The notes under the pieces were generated by a model, which ran no database searches, had not been told where the DNA came from, and worked only from the letters and a program-made list of their open reading frames with translations. DNA of 61,641 bases, taken from contig JAILNV010000083.1 of assembly GCA_024691125.1 (NCBI GenBank), positions 1-61,641 on the forward strand. Reading direction: 5' to 3'. This stretch comes from Lachnospiraceae bacterium. GTDB taxonomy: Bacteria; Bacillota; Clostridia; Lachnospirales; Lachnospiraceae. The number at the start of each line of letters is the position of its first letter. The first letter of the stretch is position 1. Positions 37,532 through 46,042 of this stretch are shown piece after piece. A program made the translations under genes and the position numbers.

Positions 37532-39024
37532 TCAATCCATTCATCCAGTTTACTGTTTATGTCTTCAAGCAGCTCGTCCATCCCCGCTGCCTTCATTCTC
37601 TTCCGCATCTTCGGGATGACCTCGTCGGGATCACTGGTTCCTGTGCGTAGCTCGGCTGCATAATCACTGTATATTGCCTGAAGCGCCGTGATTATATCCT
37701 CCTTGGGTGTCTGGTCATAAGTAAATCCATTGGTCCTGCTGTATATACCATCAGTCCTGTATTCTTCATAAACACCCTCCCACTGGTTGGGATCCGCCAG
37801 GAAATCGGTGCTTACCGACTCAACCGAAGCATTCACCACGGAACCTGTAAGATACAGTCTGGTATTATACCTGTCCTGCCCTGTCTTAAGCCTTAATACA
37901 GTTCCGTTCGGCAGATATTCAAAATGGGTGCCTTCTATACCGTAACCCAGTATATCCCTGAATTTCCTGTCTGTGCCGAGAAGTTCAAGGTACTTCAGAC
38001 AGGCCTTTGCATGTTCTTCATCACAGGCCGCACAGATTCCGAACATGGCTCCCTGCTCACTTGTTCTCGAAATATAAGGGCCGTCATATATTGAAGTTTT
38101 TACATTAAATCCCCAATCTGACGGATTCGAATATCCCTGATATCCCTTCCATGCAACACCCCATCGTACAGGTATCGTTTTGTCCGCAGCCGTCGAATCG
38201 ATTGTGGCGGCATCCGGATGTATATATCCGGCCATATACCATTTATGAAGCAGCCTGAATCTGTTCATAAGCTCTTCACTGTCCCAGAAAGCTATCGCCC
38301 GGGGTTTTTCACCCTCCGCGGTATAAGGGATGACCACGATCGGGTTCACGATCCTTTCAAGGAAATTAAGATAACCCGCAGCTCCGCCCTTACTCATTTC
38401 CAGAGGATATTCCGAAGGATGATCCTCCTTGTAGGCCTTAAGATATGGCTCAATATCGGCGAAATCCATCCTCTCCGGGATCTTCATCCCTTTCTCCCTC
38501 TCAAAATAATCCGAGTTCAGTCTGAACATGTTTTCAGAACCCATATCCTTAAGGGTGGGAACACCGTAAATATGTCCGTCTATCTTCGCACAGTCCCAGT
38601 AATCGCCTATGATCCGGTACAGGTCGGGAGTTTCTTCCCTTACAAGCTCCGTGATGTCATAGTAGAGCTCTTCCGACGCGTTTTTATCGAATCTGTTCAC
38701 AAATGAGCTTGTAAATACCATATCATAATATTCACCGGAAGCCATCATAAGATCGATCTTATCGGATGGCTGGAATTCAAGATCAACCGTCACCCCTATC
38801 TTTTGTTGCGAAACTTCGTTTGCTGCAGCAATAACCTTCTTTGCATCAAGGGGCACATTTCCGTTATCATAAGTGACAACCCTCAGTCTTATGCCGTCTC
38901 CATCATTATCTGATGCCGTATTTTCCGAGCATCCCCCAAGCATAAGCGCATCAAGACATGCAAGCATGATTATTGAACAGACCGTAACATAGTATATAAA
39001 CCGTCTATTTTTCATATCCTTCAT
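37528..39024 (-). CDS. CUT1 sugar ABC transporter, extracellular binding lipoprotein (LipO type)
   Basis: 498 residues; signal sequence with lipobox MLGGC near residue 32, then a large family 1 binding domain (about 50-490) as in LipO/YtcQ proteins that work with LplB/YtcP permeases. The substrate is unknown, probably an oligosaccharide. Overlaps both flanking permease genes by 4 nt. Confidence 0.92.
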   Translation of the reverse strand: MKDMKNRRFIYYVTVCSIIMLACLDALMLGGCSENTASDNDGDGIRLRVVTYDNGNVPLDAKKVIAAANEVSQQKIGVTVDLEFQPSDKIDLMMASGEYYDMVFTSSFVNRFDKNASEELYYDITELVREETPDLYRIIGDYWDCAKIDGHIYGVPTLKDMGSENMFRLNSDYFEREKGMKIPERMDFADIEPYLKAYKEDHPSEYPLEMSKGGAAGYLNFLERIVNPIVVIPYTAEGEKPRAIAFWDSEELMNRFRLLHKWYMAGYIHPDAATIDSTAADKTIPVRWGVAWKGYQGYSNPSDWGFNVKTSIYDGPYISRTSEQGAMFGICAACDEEHAKACLKYLELLGTDRKFRDILGYGIEGTHFEYLPNGTVLRLKTGQDRYNTRLYLTGSVVNASVESVSTDFLADPNQWEGVYEEYRTDGIYSRTNGFTYDQTPKEDIITALQAIYSDYAAELRTGTSDPDEVIPKMRKRMKAAGMDELLEDINSKLDEWIE

Positions 39025-39938
39025 CCCTTTACCGATCCCACAGCCATTCCGGTCTTTAAGAAACGCTGGAAAAACGGGAACAACAGCATCACAGGCAATA
39101 TCACCACAACAACCATTGCCATTCTTATCGTTACGGCAGGCGGCGTATAAGACTGCATGCCCGAGAAATACTGTGCATCCCTTGTAATGGTATCTATGCT
39201 CCTGTTCATGTTTACAAGTACATACTGAAGCGGATACAGTTCCGTATGATTACTGTCTATATACAGAAGAGAAGGATACCAGCTGTTCCAGTACAGAAAT
39301 ATCTGAAATACTGCAACCGTCATAATTACCGGCTTGGAGAGCGGAAGTACAATTCGTGTAAGTATCTTAAAATGTGAACATCCGTCCAGTTTCGCCGCTT
39401 CAATCAGTGAATCGGGAACAGATTCCCTGAAATAATTTCTCATAATAAGGATATACCAGGTCGAGCACAGTCCCGGCACTATCAGCGCAATATATGTGTT
39501 TTGAAGATGAAATATCTGCGTATATACCATGTAGTTAGACACCAGGCCGCCCGAAAACAGCATGGGAATCATGATAAATACGAGAAGAGCATTCCTTAAA
39601 CGGTATTCCGTTCTCGAAAGAGAATATGCCATCGGACACATCAGTATAAGCCCGACAATCGTCGCAGATAAGGTTATCAGGACCGAATTGCCCAAGGCTC
39701 CGGCCAGATACACGCCCGAAGCAACCAGATACCTGTAAGCTTCAAGAGAGAATGAATTCGGAAAGAAGCTGTACCCTTCCTGTGTCACGCTTTGCTGTGA
39801 AGAAAAAGATACTATGAAAACAAGCAAAACAGGAAGAAAGCACACAAAACACAGGAACGCAAACAACAGAGTCACGATCCTGTCAGTTCTTACCGAATAT
39901 GCACTGTCTACAGGTCTTATATAATCATCCATCTCCAT
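39021..39938 (-). CDS. CUT1 sugar ABC transporter permease, LplC/YtcP type
   Basis: 305 residues, six TMs; EAA loop SLIEAAKLDGCSHFKILTRIVLPLSKPVIMTVAVF and the C-terminus FLKTGMAVGSVKG are typical of YtcP. First gene of the three-gene operon. Its ribosome site is poor: two in-frame ATGs (39938, 39932) lie near weak GAG/GGAG sequence, so the exact start is uncertain. Confidence 0.92.
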   Translation of the reverse strand: MEMDDYIRPVDSAYSVRTDRIVTLLFAFLCFVCFLPVLLVFIVSFSSQQSVTQEGYSFFPNSFSLEAYRYLVASGVYLAGALGNSVLITLSATIVGLILMCPMAYSLSRTEYRLRNALLVFIMIPMLFSGGLVSNYMVYTQIFHLQNTYIALIVPGLCSTWYILIMRNYFRESVPDSLIEAAKLDGCSHFKILTRIVLPLSKPVIMTVAVFQIFLYWNSWYPSLLYIDSNHTELYPLQYVLVNMNRSIDTITRDAQYFSGMQSYTPPAVTIRMAMVVVVILPVMLLFPFFQRFLKTGMAVGSVKG

Positions 39939-39965
39939 AATCTCATATAAAATGTTATATTAGAC

Positions 39966-39995
39966 ATTATACCTCTTTTATATCAATATTGGTAA
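39966..39995 (-). promoter_or_regulatory. Promoter of the CUT1 sugar operon
   Basis: Minus strand TTACCA (39990-39995), 18 bp, TATAAT (39966-39971), in the 306-bp divergent region shared with the repeat-protein gene. That region also holds the promoter at 40110; nothing else was identified in it. Confidence 0.55.
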
Positions 39996-40109
39996 GCTAA
40001 AAAATGAACTTATTCTACCACATCTTGTATACTGACTGAACCGGTCATACAAAATATACTGACAATTAGGTAAATATTCTCAAATGTTACAAAAAGTCAG
40101 CAAATTAGC

Positions 40110-40138
40110 TTTACAATCCCGTCCCGATAGTTTATAAT
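40110..40138 (+). promoter_or_regulatory. Strong promoter of the secreted repeat protein
   Basis: TTTACA (40110-40115), 17 bp, TATAAT (40133-40138). A leader of about 100 nt follows, ending in AAAGGAGA about 10 nt before ATG. It predicts high expression. Confidence 0.85.
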
Positions 40139-40244
40139 GTGACTGATGCATTCAAGAAAAATAATAGATTGGGCCCAATACAAAAAGTATAATTTATCTA
40201 TTTATTTGCATGATTTTGCTTATTTATGAAAGGAGATTTTTATT

Positions 40245-41180
40245 ATGAAGAAAACTGAGGTTATAAACAAGATTGGTAAGTTAATCGGAGCAGCTGCCAC
40301 ATTGGCGCTCACAGTATTTGTTACAACAGCACCCGTACAGGCTGACGTTATTTCGGAAGCGCAGAGCGGATATGAAAAGGGTATGGCTTATCTTCAGTCA
40401 ACACAGCTTTCTCCAGATTCTTCTGTCATAAAGGAAGCACAGAGCGGATACGAAAGAGGCATGGCTTATCTTCAGTCAATACAGCAGTCTACAATAGCAG
40501 CAGCGATCGAAACAGATCGTCAGGCAAGCGCAGGCGCTGTTGCCGGACAGGCTTATCTGGATGCGATCGAAGCAGCTACCGCACAGGCTGCCGCTGCAAG
40601 AGATGCTGAGGCTAAGAGTGGATTAGAGCGTGGTTATCAGTATCTGCAGTCTATTAATGAAGCTACCGCCAAGGCTGCTGCTGCAAGAGATGCCGAAGCT
40701 ATAAGCGGTTTAGAGCGCGGCAGACAGTATCTGCAGTCTATTAATGAAGCTACTGCCAAGGCTGTTGCTGCAAGGGATGCCGAAGCCGTAAGCGGCGCCG
40801 AAAGAGGATTGGCTTATCTGTGGTCTGTAAATCCTTCTTTGGTTCCGGAGGCAACGAAGGATATCCAGAGAGGTTATGAATATCTGGATTCCATTAACAG
40901 GGCTACCGTTGTTGCTGCCAATGCAAGAGATGCCGAGGCTGCTGCAGGTGCCGAGAAAGGTCTTGCTTACCTTAACTCAATAAATGAGGCTACTGCCAAG
41001 GCCGCAGCTGCAAGGGATGCACAGGCTGTGGCAGGAGGCGAGGCAGGCCTCGCCTATCTGAACTCCATAAACGTTGCAACTGCCAACGCTATGGCTGAAA
41101 CCAAAAGACAAGCTGCTGACGGACTTACAAGAGGTTGGGCTTACTTACAGGCAATACATGCTACAGTAGGAGCACCCTAA
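40245..41180 (+). CDS. Secreted alpha-helical protein of about ten 29-residue repeats
   Basis: 311 residues. A clean signal peptide (1-33, cleavage after APVQA) is followed by repeats to the C-terminus. The best-preserved unit reads AAAARDAEAxSGLERGxQYLQSINEATAK; others vary around G-x-x-Y-L-x-S-I-N. Alanine-rich with evenly spaced charges, it should form amphipathic helices or a coiled solenoid. No cysteine, sortase motif, SLH or LysM domain is seen, so it is probably released or loosely wall-bound. It has its own strong promoter and terminator, opposite in strand to its neighbours. No known family is recognised. It could be a surface-layer-like, adhesive or biofilm matrix protein, or a signalling repeat; this is inference. 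Confidence 0.88.
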   Translation: MKKTEVINKIGKLIGAAATLALTVFVTTAPVQADVISEAQSGYEKGMAYLQSTQLSPDSSVIKEAQSGYERGMAYLQSIQQSTIAAAIETDRQASAGAVAGQAYLDAIEAATAQAAAARDAEAKSGLERGYQYLQSINEATAKAAAARDAEAISGLERGRQYLQSINEATAKAVAARDAEAVSGAERGLAYLWSVNPSLVPEATKDIQRGYEYLDSINRATVVAANARDAEAAAGAEKGLAYLNSINEATAKAAAARDAQAVAGGEAGLAYLNSINVATANAMAETKRQAADGLTRGWAYLQAIHATVGAP

Positions 41181-41251
41181 GAAATACGAAAATACAAATC
41201 GGGTTTGATTGGGTTATAAAGTTTAAATGATATAAAAAACACTAACACGCG

Positions 41252-41289
41252 CAAAAACAACAGGAAGACGGAGCTTCCTGTTGTTTTTG
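41252..41289. terminator. Bidirectional terminator between convergent genes
   Basis: A perfect 16-bp stem (41252-41267 with 41274-41289) with a 6-nt loop. CAAAAACAACAGGAAG and its complement give A/U tails on both sides. It serves the repeat protein (+) and the cyclic-nucleotide-binding gene (-). Confidence 0.92.
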
Positions 41290-41296
41290 TACTGTT

Positions 41297-41803
41297 TTAT
41301 ACTTTATAATTCATCACGTTTATCTTATTGTATGGTCCGCCCGGCGGAAAACCACTGCCATATACCGCGTAACTCCTGAGGTTTCGCTTCGCCTGCCGTA
41401 TAACATCAACATCTCCTGTCGAACCCTTCTTAATTTCTTTTGCCAGTATATCTATCTGTCGTTGCATCACTAACATCATATTTGCCATATTTTTCATTAT
41501 ATCTATGATATTCCTGTGATTTTCCTGTACGAAATCCCCTATTTCTCCCTCGGATATCCGCAATGCATACACGTTGTCAAACGCTACCACCGTATATATT
41601 GACGGCTGATGAAGAAGCAGACCGAATTCCCCGAAGCACGCAGGCGCTCCAATGAGTCCGAGCAGGACTTCATTTTCCGTACCGTATCCGGTATACAGTT
41701 CTGCATGCCCCTTTATTATCTTATACATATCTGTACTCTTCTCTCCCTCTCTGAGGATCATACAATCCCTCGGGAACTTAATGATCTTTCCGTTATCTGC
41801 CAT
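41297..41803 (-). CDS. Cyclic-nucleotide-binding-domain protein without a DNA-binding domain
   Basis: 168 residues from ATG 41803 (GGAGGGG 8 nt upstream; an in-frame ATG at 41839 has its ribosome site only 2 nt away). An N-terminal CRP-like cNMP fold (about 10-110; KFPRDCMILREGEKSTDMYKIIKGHAELYTG, then ACFGEFGLLLHQPSIYTVVA). It carries FGE but lacks the full phosphate-binding RSA. A helical segment and a Gly/Pro-rich tail follow; there is no HTH. It may be a stress or redox sensor or part of a complex. Downstream of the nuclease/ATPase gene on the same strand. Confidence 0.8.
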   Translation of the reverse strand: MADNGKIIKFPRDCMILREGEKSTDMYKIIKGHAELYTGYGTENEVLLGLIGAPACFGEFGLLLHQPSIYTVVAFDNVYALRISEGEIGDFVQENHRNIIDIMKNMANMMLVMQRQIDILAKEIKKGSTGDVDVIRQAKRNLRSYAVYGSGFPPGGPYNKINVMNYKV

Positions 41804-41904
41804 CCGGCCGCCCCTCCGTTTCTCAAGCTGCCCGGACATCTCTCCTATGTCCGGAAGCTTTTATATTTGCTATCCGCATTTGCGTATTCATTAAAGATTC
41901 TCTG

Positions 41905-43344
41905 TCAGTGGCTCTGAAGAACCGACAGTAAAACCTCGAATACTTCAGGATTGTTCCTTACTATTATGCCCAATGATGATTTTGCTCTGTTAAGACCATG
42001 AAACAGACGGCGAACCCGGTATTCTCCTTCTGCGCCGCATCTTAAGTATCCGTCCTCATCGTATCCGAAAGTCTCGTCCATGAGCATTACCACCTTATCG
42101 AACTCACGGCAGGTTGCTTTAATATTATCATCAATATACGTATATCCGTATTCAATGCAGGCCTCAAGAAGGCGCCTCTCCTCTTCCTCGTCATTGGCAT
42201 AATACAGCATCACTGCCGGATACCTCTTCATTTTATGATTTCCCGTGCATCGCATTATACAGCTTATAAACGAAGAAAGCTCACTGTTCATCCTTATTCT
42301 GTTGGTAAGCCTGTATTTCACTATATCCTTATTCGCATTTACGGCTTCACCTGTATCGAGAGGACGTTCCTTTGGGCAGATAACTGCTTCATGGTCATAG
42401 GATATAATAACGTTTCTACCCGATCTGCTGCTGTATCCGATCAGCTCCTTCAGGACATCAGGCTTCATTCTGTGCCCTTCATCAACAAATATATAGTCAT
42501 AACCCTCAAGTTCCGGCAATGTGTCAATTCCATGCGCCGGATAGAAATCAATTCTCTTGAGCCTTTTATCCAATTTATCCATCTCCTCCGGGAAAGATCC
42601 GAAATGAAGGACTATCACCCTTTTCGCAGAAGATGTCAGCTCCATCGCAAGATCATAGAGCAGCAGAGTCTTCCCGGTACCCGGTAATCCGGTAAATCCC
42701 TGAACACGCGGCTGAGCTTGAGGCAACGGTCGTGACAGACCTTTAATGATATGTTTTTTAATATCCTTCTGCTGTGAGGTAAGAAAATAATTTCCTTTAA
42801 GGAAACGATCCGGATCGGTAAGCGGTGAAATAAGATAGCTTTCCTCTTTAAAAAAGCTGTCTATATTATCTTCTACACATCCGTTCTGAGCCGCAATATC
42901 CCTATACAGCGTTTCGAAGCTCTCATCGATAAGGTTTCCGCTGTTGCTCAGACGGACCAGTCTGTCTTCACTGCTTAAATATGTGTATGAACGGATAGAC
43001 CTGTTAAGCGAAGCCAGATAACTCCGGTTCAGCATAAGCTGCCGCTTAATACGGTCATCTTCCACGTTATGGCTTTTAAGCTCAATATTGATCACCGTAT
43101 CACTGTTGATACTCAGCAGGTCAAACTCCTTTCCAAGCTTTGGAATCGTATATGAATAGAAGAAATCCAGCTTCCCTATAGATGCTCCGCACTCCATAAG
43201 CCTGTCGCAAAGCGCTGTCAGCCCTTCTATTTCCCAGCCCTTTATCTTAAGGAAGTATTCTCTTTTCGACATCTGGCGTTCGAGTCTTGCCAGATCACTG
43301 CTCTTCCCTACCCTTGTCAGTGCATAAATATTTATTGTTTTCAT
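41905..43344 (-). CDS. Nuclease-like/SF1-helicase-like ATPase (DUF2075 type)
   Basis: 479 residues. The N-terminal part (about 1-190) has a possible PD-(D/E)xK pattern: Asp in GKEFDLLSI, then INIELKSHN. The C-terminal part is a P-loop motor: Walker A GLPGTGKT (about 218-225), Walker B YDYIFVDEGHR, ISYDHEAVI, and the motif VI-like HGLNRAKSSLGIIV. This resembles NERD-helicase and DUF2075/Schlafen-type ATPases, some of which act in phage defence. No toxin, methylase or other defence gene adjoins it. Divergent from hydE. No strong ribosome site was found. Confidence 0.75.
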   Translation of the reverse strand: MKTINIYALTRVGKSSDLARLERQMSKREYFLKIKGWEIEGLTALCDRLMECGASIGKLDFFYSYTIPKLGKEFDLLSINSDTVINIELKSHNVEDDRIKRQLMLNRSYLASLNRSIRSYTYLSSEDRLVRLSNSGNLIDESFETLYRDIAAQNGCVEDNIDSFFKEESYLISPLTDPDRFLKGNYFLTSQQKDIKKHIIKGLSRPLPQAQPRVQGFTGLPGTGKTLLLYDLAMELTSSAKRVIVLHFGSFPEEMDKLDKRLKRIDFYPAHGIDTLPELEGYDYIFVDEGHRMKPDVLKELIGYSSRSGRNVIISYDHEAVICPKERPLDTGEAVNANKDIVKYRLTNRIRMNSELSSFISCIMRCTGNHKMKRYPAVMLYYANDEEEERRLLEACIEYGYTYIDDNIKATCREFDKVVMLMDETFGYDEDGYLRCGAEGEYRVRRLFHGLNRAKSSLGIIVRNNPEVFEVLLSVLQSH

Positions 43345-43464
43345 AAACCAGGAACCTCAAACATCATATAGATGATCATAAGCGATGCAAAAGAACCGTC
43401 TCCCATGTTCAATTTTATCATGAGCCACCGGTACATACAATGCATTTTGAGCCCTGTACGGTTG

Positions 43465-43493
43465 TTGACAGCCAAATGATAGAGATATAAAAT
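43465..43493 (+). promoter_or_regulatory. Promoter of hydE-hydG-hydF
   Basis: TTGACA (43465-43470), 17 bp, TAAAAT (43488-43493), about 40 bp upstream of hydE. Confidence 0.85.
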
Positions 43494-43532
43494 ATGTTGG
43501 AAACTCTTATAATTCCTTCAGGAACTTAAGAT

Positions 43533-44567
43533 ATGTACAGAAAATTAGCAGACAAGCTGGCAAAAAACTCTGTTCTTGACAGAAATGAATATCTCACACT
43601 TATACGAAACAGAGACTCAGTCAGAGAATATACCGCACAGCTTGCAACAGAAACACGAAGACATCATTACGGCGACCGCATTTTCATCCGCGGTCTTATA
43701 GAATTTACCAATTATTGCAGGAATAACTGCTACTACTGCGGTATAAGAGCCGGAAACAAATGTGTCGAAAGATACCGGCTCAGTCCTGAGGAAATACTCT
43801 CATGCGCTGACTCGGGCTATGAGCTTGGATTCAGGACCTTTGTACTGCAGGGTGGCGAAGACAAACACTTCACGGACGATTTGCTGGTTTACATAATCTC
43901 AGAAATAAAGAAACGGCATCCCGACTGTGCAGTAACCTTATCTGTCGGCGAACGATCCTTTGAAAGTTACCGGCTGCTCAGAGAAGCCGGCGCAGACAGA
44001 TATCTGCTTCGTCATGAAACCGTAAATCCATCGCATTACGGAATGCTTCATCCGCAGAACATGAGTCATGACAACAGGCTGAAATGTCTTTATGCTCTAA
44101 AGGAACTCGGTTATCAGACAGGAGCCGGTTTTATGGTCGGATCGCCCGGGCAGACCGATGAAGATCTTGCAGATGAAATGCTGTTTTTAAAGGAGCTTGA
44201 TCCCCAGATGGTCGGGATAGGCCCTTTTATTCCGCATAAGGATACACCATTTAGTACAGAGGAACCGGGAAGCGCGGAAATGACGACTTTTCTTCTCTCC
44301 CTCATACGCCTGACTCTGCCCAGGGTTCTTCTTCCCGCTACTACCGCTCTCGGGACCATAGATCCCCTGGGACGTGAAAGAGGAATCATGGCCGGCGCCA
44401 ATGTACTTATGCCTAACCTCTCTCCTGCCGGTGTCAGAAATAAATACCTTCTATATGATAATAAGATATGTACCGGCGATGAAACCGCGCAATGTATAGA
44501 ATGCTTGAAAACCCGGATTACAAAAACCGGTTGTATGATAGTTACTGAAAGGGGCGATTATAAATGA
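43533..44567 (+). CDS. hydE: [FeFe]-hydrogenase H-cluster maturase, radical SAM
   Basis: 344 residues. Radical SAM enzyme that contributes to the dithiomethylamine-bridged diiron subcluster of [FeFe] hydrogenase. The cluster motif is NYCRNNCYYCG (Cx3Cx2C, about 70-77), followed by FRTFVLQGGEDKHFTDD. The HydE-like sequence MVGIGPFIPHKDTPF is near residue 230. Its TGA overlaps the hydG ATG (ATGA). Confidence 0.96.
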   Translation: MYRKLADKLAKNSVLDRNEYLTLIRNRDSVREYTAQLATETRRHHYGDRIFIRGLIEFTNYCRNNCYYCGIRAGNKCVERYRLSPEEILSCADSGYELGFRTFVLQGGEDKHFTDDLLVYIISEIKKRHPDCAVTLSVGERSFESYRLLREAGADRYLLRHETVNPSHYGMLHPQNMSHDNRLKCLYALKELGYQTGAGFMVGSPGQTDEDLADEMLFLKELDPQMVGIGPFIPHKDTPFSTEEPGSAEMTTFLLSLIRLTLPRVLLPATTALGTIDPLGRERGIMAGANVLMPNLSPAGVRNKYLLYDNKICTGDETAQCIECLKTRITKTGCMIVTERGDYK

Positions 44568-45985
44568 TCAAATATGATGCACATTCCATGAAGGCAGAGG
44601 AATTCATTAATGACGAGGAAATCCGCCAGACTCTGGAATATGCGGGCGAGCATAAGAATGACATCTCGCTGATAGATGAAATAATCAGAAAAGCCAAAGA
44701 CCGCAAGGGCTTAAACCATCGCGACGCCAGTGTGCTCTTAGCCTGCGAGGATCCGGATAAGATAAGGGAAATATATGATCTTGCCGAACAGATCAAGAAG
44801 GATTTCTACGGAAACCGTATTGTATTGTTTGCTCCGCTGTATCTTTCGAACTACTGCGTTAATGGCTGTCTCTACTGTCCATACCATCTTAAGAACAGGC
44901 ATATCCCGAGAAAGAAGCTGACTCAGGAGGAGGTAGCCAGGGAGATTACAGCTCTACAGGATATGGGACATAAACGCCTTGCCATCGAATCCGGCGAAGA
45001 TCCCGTCAATAATCCCATCGAATATATCCTTGACTGTATAAACACTATCTACTCAGTCAAGCATAAGAACGGAGCAATACGGAGAGTAAATGTAAACATT
45101 GCCGCTACCAACGTAGAGAATTACCGTAAGCTTAAGGATGCAGGCATCGGAACCTATATTCTGTTTCAGGAAACATATAATAAGAAGAATTATGAGACGC
45201 TCCACCCCACCGGACCCAAGCATGATTACGCATACCACACCGAGGCGATGGATCGTGCCATGGAAGGTGGTATCGATGATGTGGGTGTGGGTGTACTGTT
45301 TGGTCTTGATAACTACGCATATGAATTCGCCGCTCTGCTCATGCATGCCGAACACCTTGAAGCTGTTCACGGAGTAGGACCGCATACCATCAGCGTTCCC
45401 AGAGTAAAGAAAGCCGATGACATTGATCCCGGAGATTTCGATAATTCACTTAGCGATGAAATGTTCTGTAAGATAGCCGCCTGCATACGTATAGCGGTTC
45501 CCTATACCGGTATGATAATATCGACCCGCGAGACACCCGAGGTTCGCGAGAAGATCATCCGTCTCGGCGTAAGCCAGATAAGCGGCGGCTCAAGAACATC
45601 CGTAGGCGGTTACACCGAAGCTGAGCGTCCTCATGATACGGAACAGTTCGATGTCTCGGATAACCGGACCCTTGATGAGGTGGTAAACTGGCTTATGCGG
45701 GCAGGATACATTCCCTCATTCTGCACAGCCTGCTACCGCGAAGGCCGAACCGGAGACCGTTTCATGGAGCTGTGCAAATCAGGACAGATTCAGAACTGCT
45801 GCCACCCCAACGCCCTTATGACGCTCAAGGAATTCCTTATAGATTACGCCTCAGAGGATACGGCTAAGCTTGGTGAAGCAATGATAGACAGAGAGATCAA
45901 TAACATTCCTGCACAAAAAGTAAGGGAAATAGTAAGAGAACGCCTTGTTAAGATAGCTGCCGGAGAAAGAGACTTCCGGTTTTAG
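44564..45985 (+). CDS. hydG: [FeFe]-hydrogenase maturase, tyrosine lyase, radical SAM
   Basis: 473 residues, the usual length. It splits tyrosine to CO and cyanide ligands for the H-cluster. The radical SAM motif is CVNGCLYCPYHLKN (Cx3Cx2C). The C-terminal auxiliary-cluster motif is CTAC followed 22 residues later by cysteine (Cx2Cx22C), as known for HydG. Translationally coupled to hydE. Confidence 0.97.
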   Translation: MIKYDAHSMKAEEFINDEEIRQTLEYAGEHKNDISLIDEIIRKAKDRKGLNHRDASVLLACEDPDKIREIYDLAEQIKKDFYGNRIVLFAPLYLSNYCVNGCLYCPYHLKNRHIPRKKLTQEEVAREITALQDMGHKRLAIESGEDPVNNPIEYILDCINTIYSVKHKNGAIRRVNVNIAATNVENYRKLKDAGIGTYILFQETYNKKNYETLHPTGPKHDYAYHTEAMDRAMEGGIDDVGVGVLFGLDNYAYEFAALLMHAEHLEAVHGVGPHTISVPRVKKADDIDPGDFDNSLSDEMFCKIAACIRIAVPYTGMIISTRETPEVREKIIRLGVSQISGGSRTSVGGYTEAERPHDTEQFDVSDNRTLDEVVNWLMRAGYIPSFCTACYREGRTGDRFMELCKSGQIQNCCHPNALMTLKEFLIDYASEDTAKLGEAMIDREINNIPAQKVREIVRERLVKIAAGERDFRF

Positions 45986-46003
45986 CATAAACCGGACAGA
46001 TTT

Positions 46004-46015
46004 GTAACTATTCAG
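46004..46015 (+). repeat. Partial intergenic motif GTAACTATTCAG
   Basis: The first 12 bases of the window-wide motif, placed between the hydG stop and the hydF start. The second half (AACAGG) is not conserved. Confidence 0.45.
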
Positions 46016-46042
46016 ATGCCAATACAGGAGAACGTCAATTAC

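Noticed and set aside
40033-40047. Possible catabolite-response element TGACTGAACCGGTCA
   Set aside because: Only 4-bp arms match and the CG centre and flanks do not fit the cre consensus well.
40245-41180. Sortase-anchored or S-layer protein
   Set aside because: No LPxTG-type motif, hydrophobic C-terminal tail, SLH or cell-wall-binding repeat is present.
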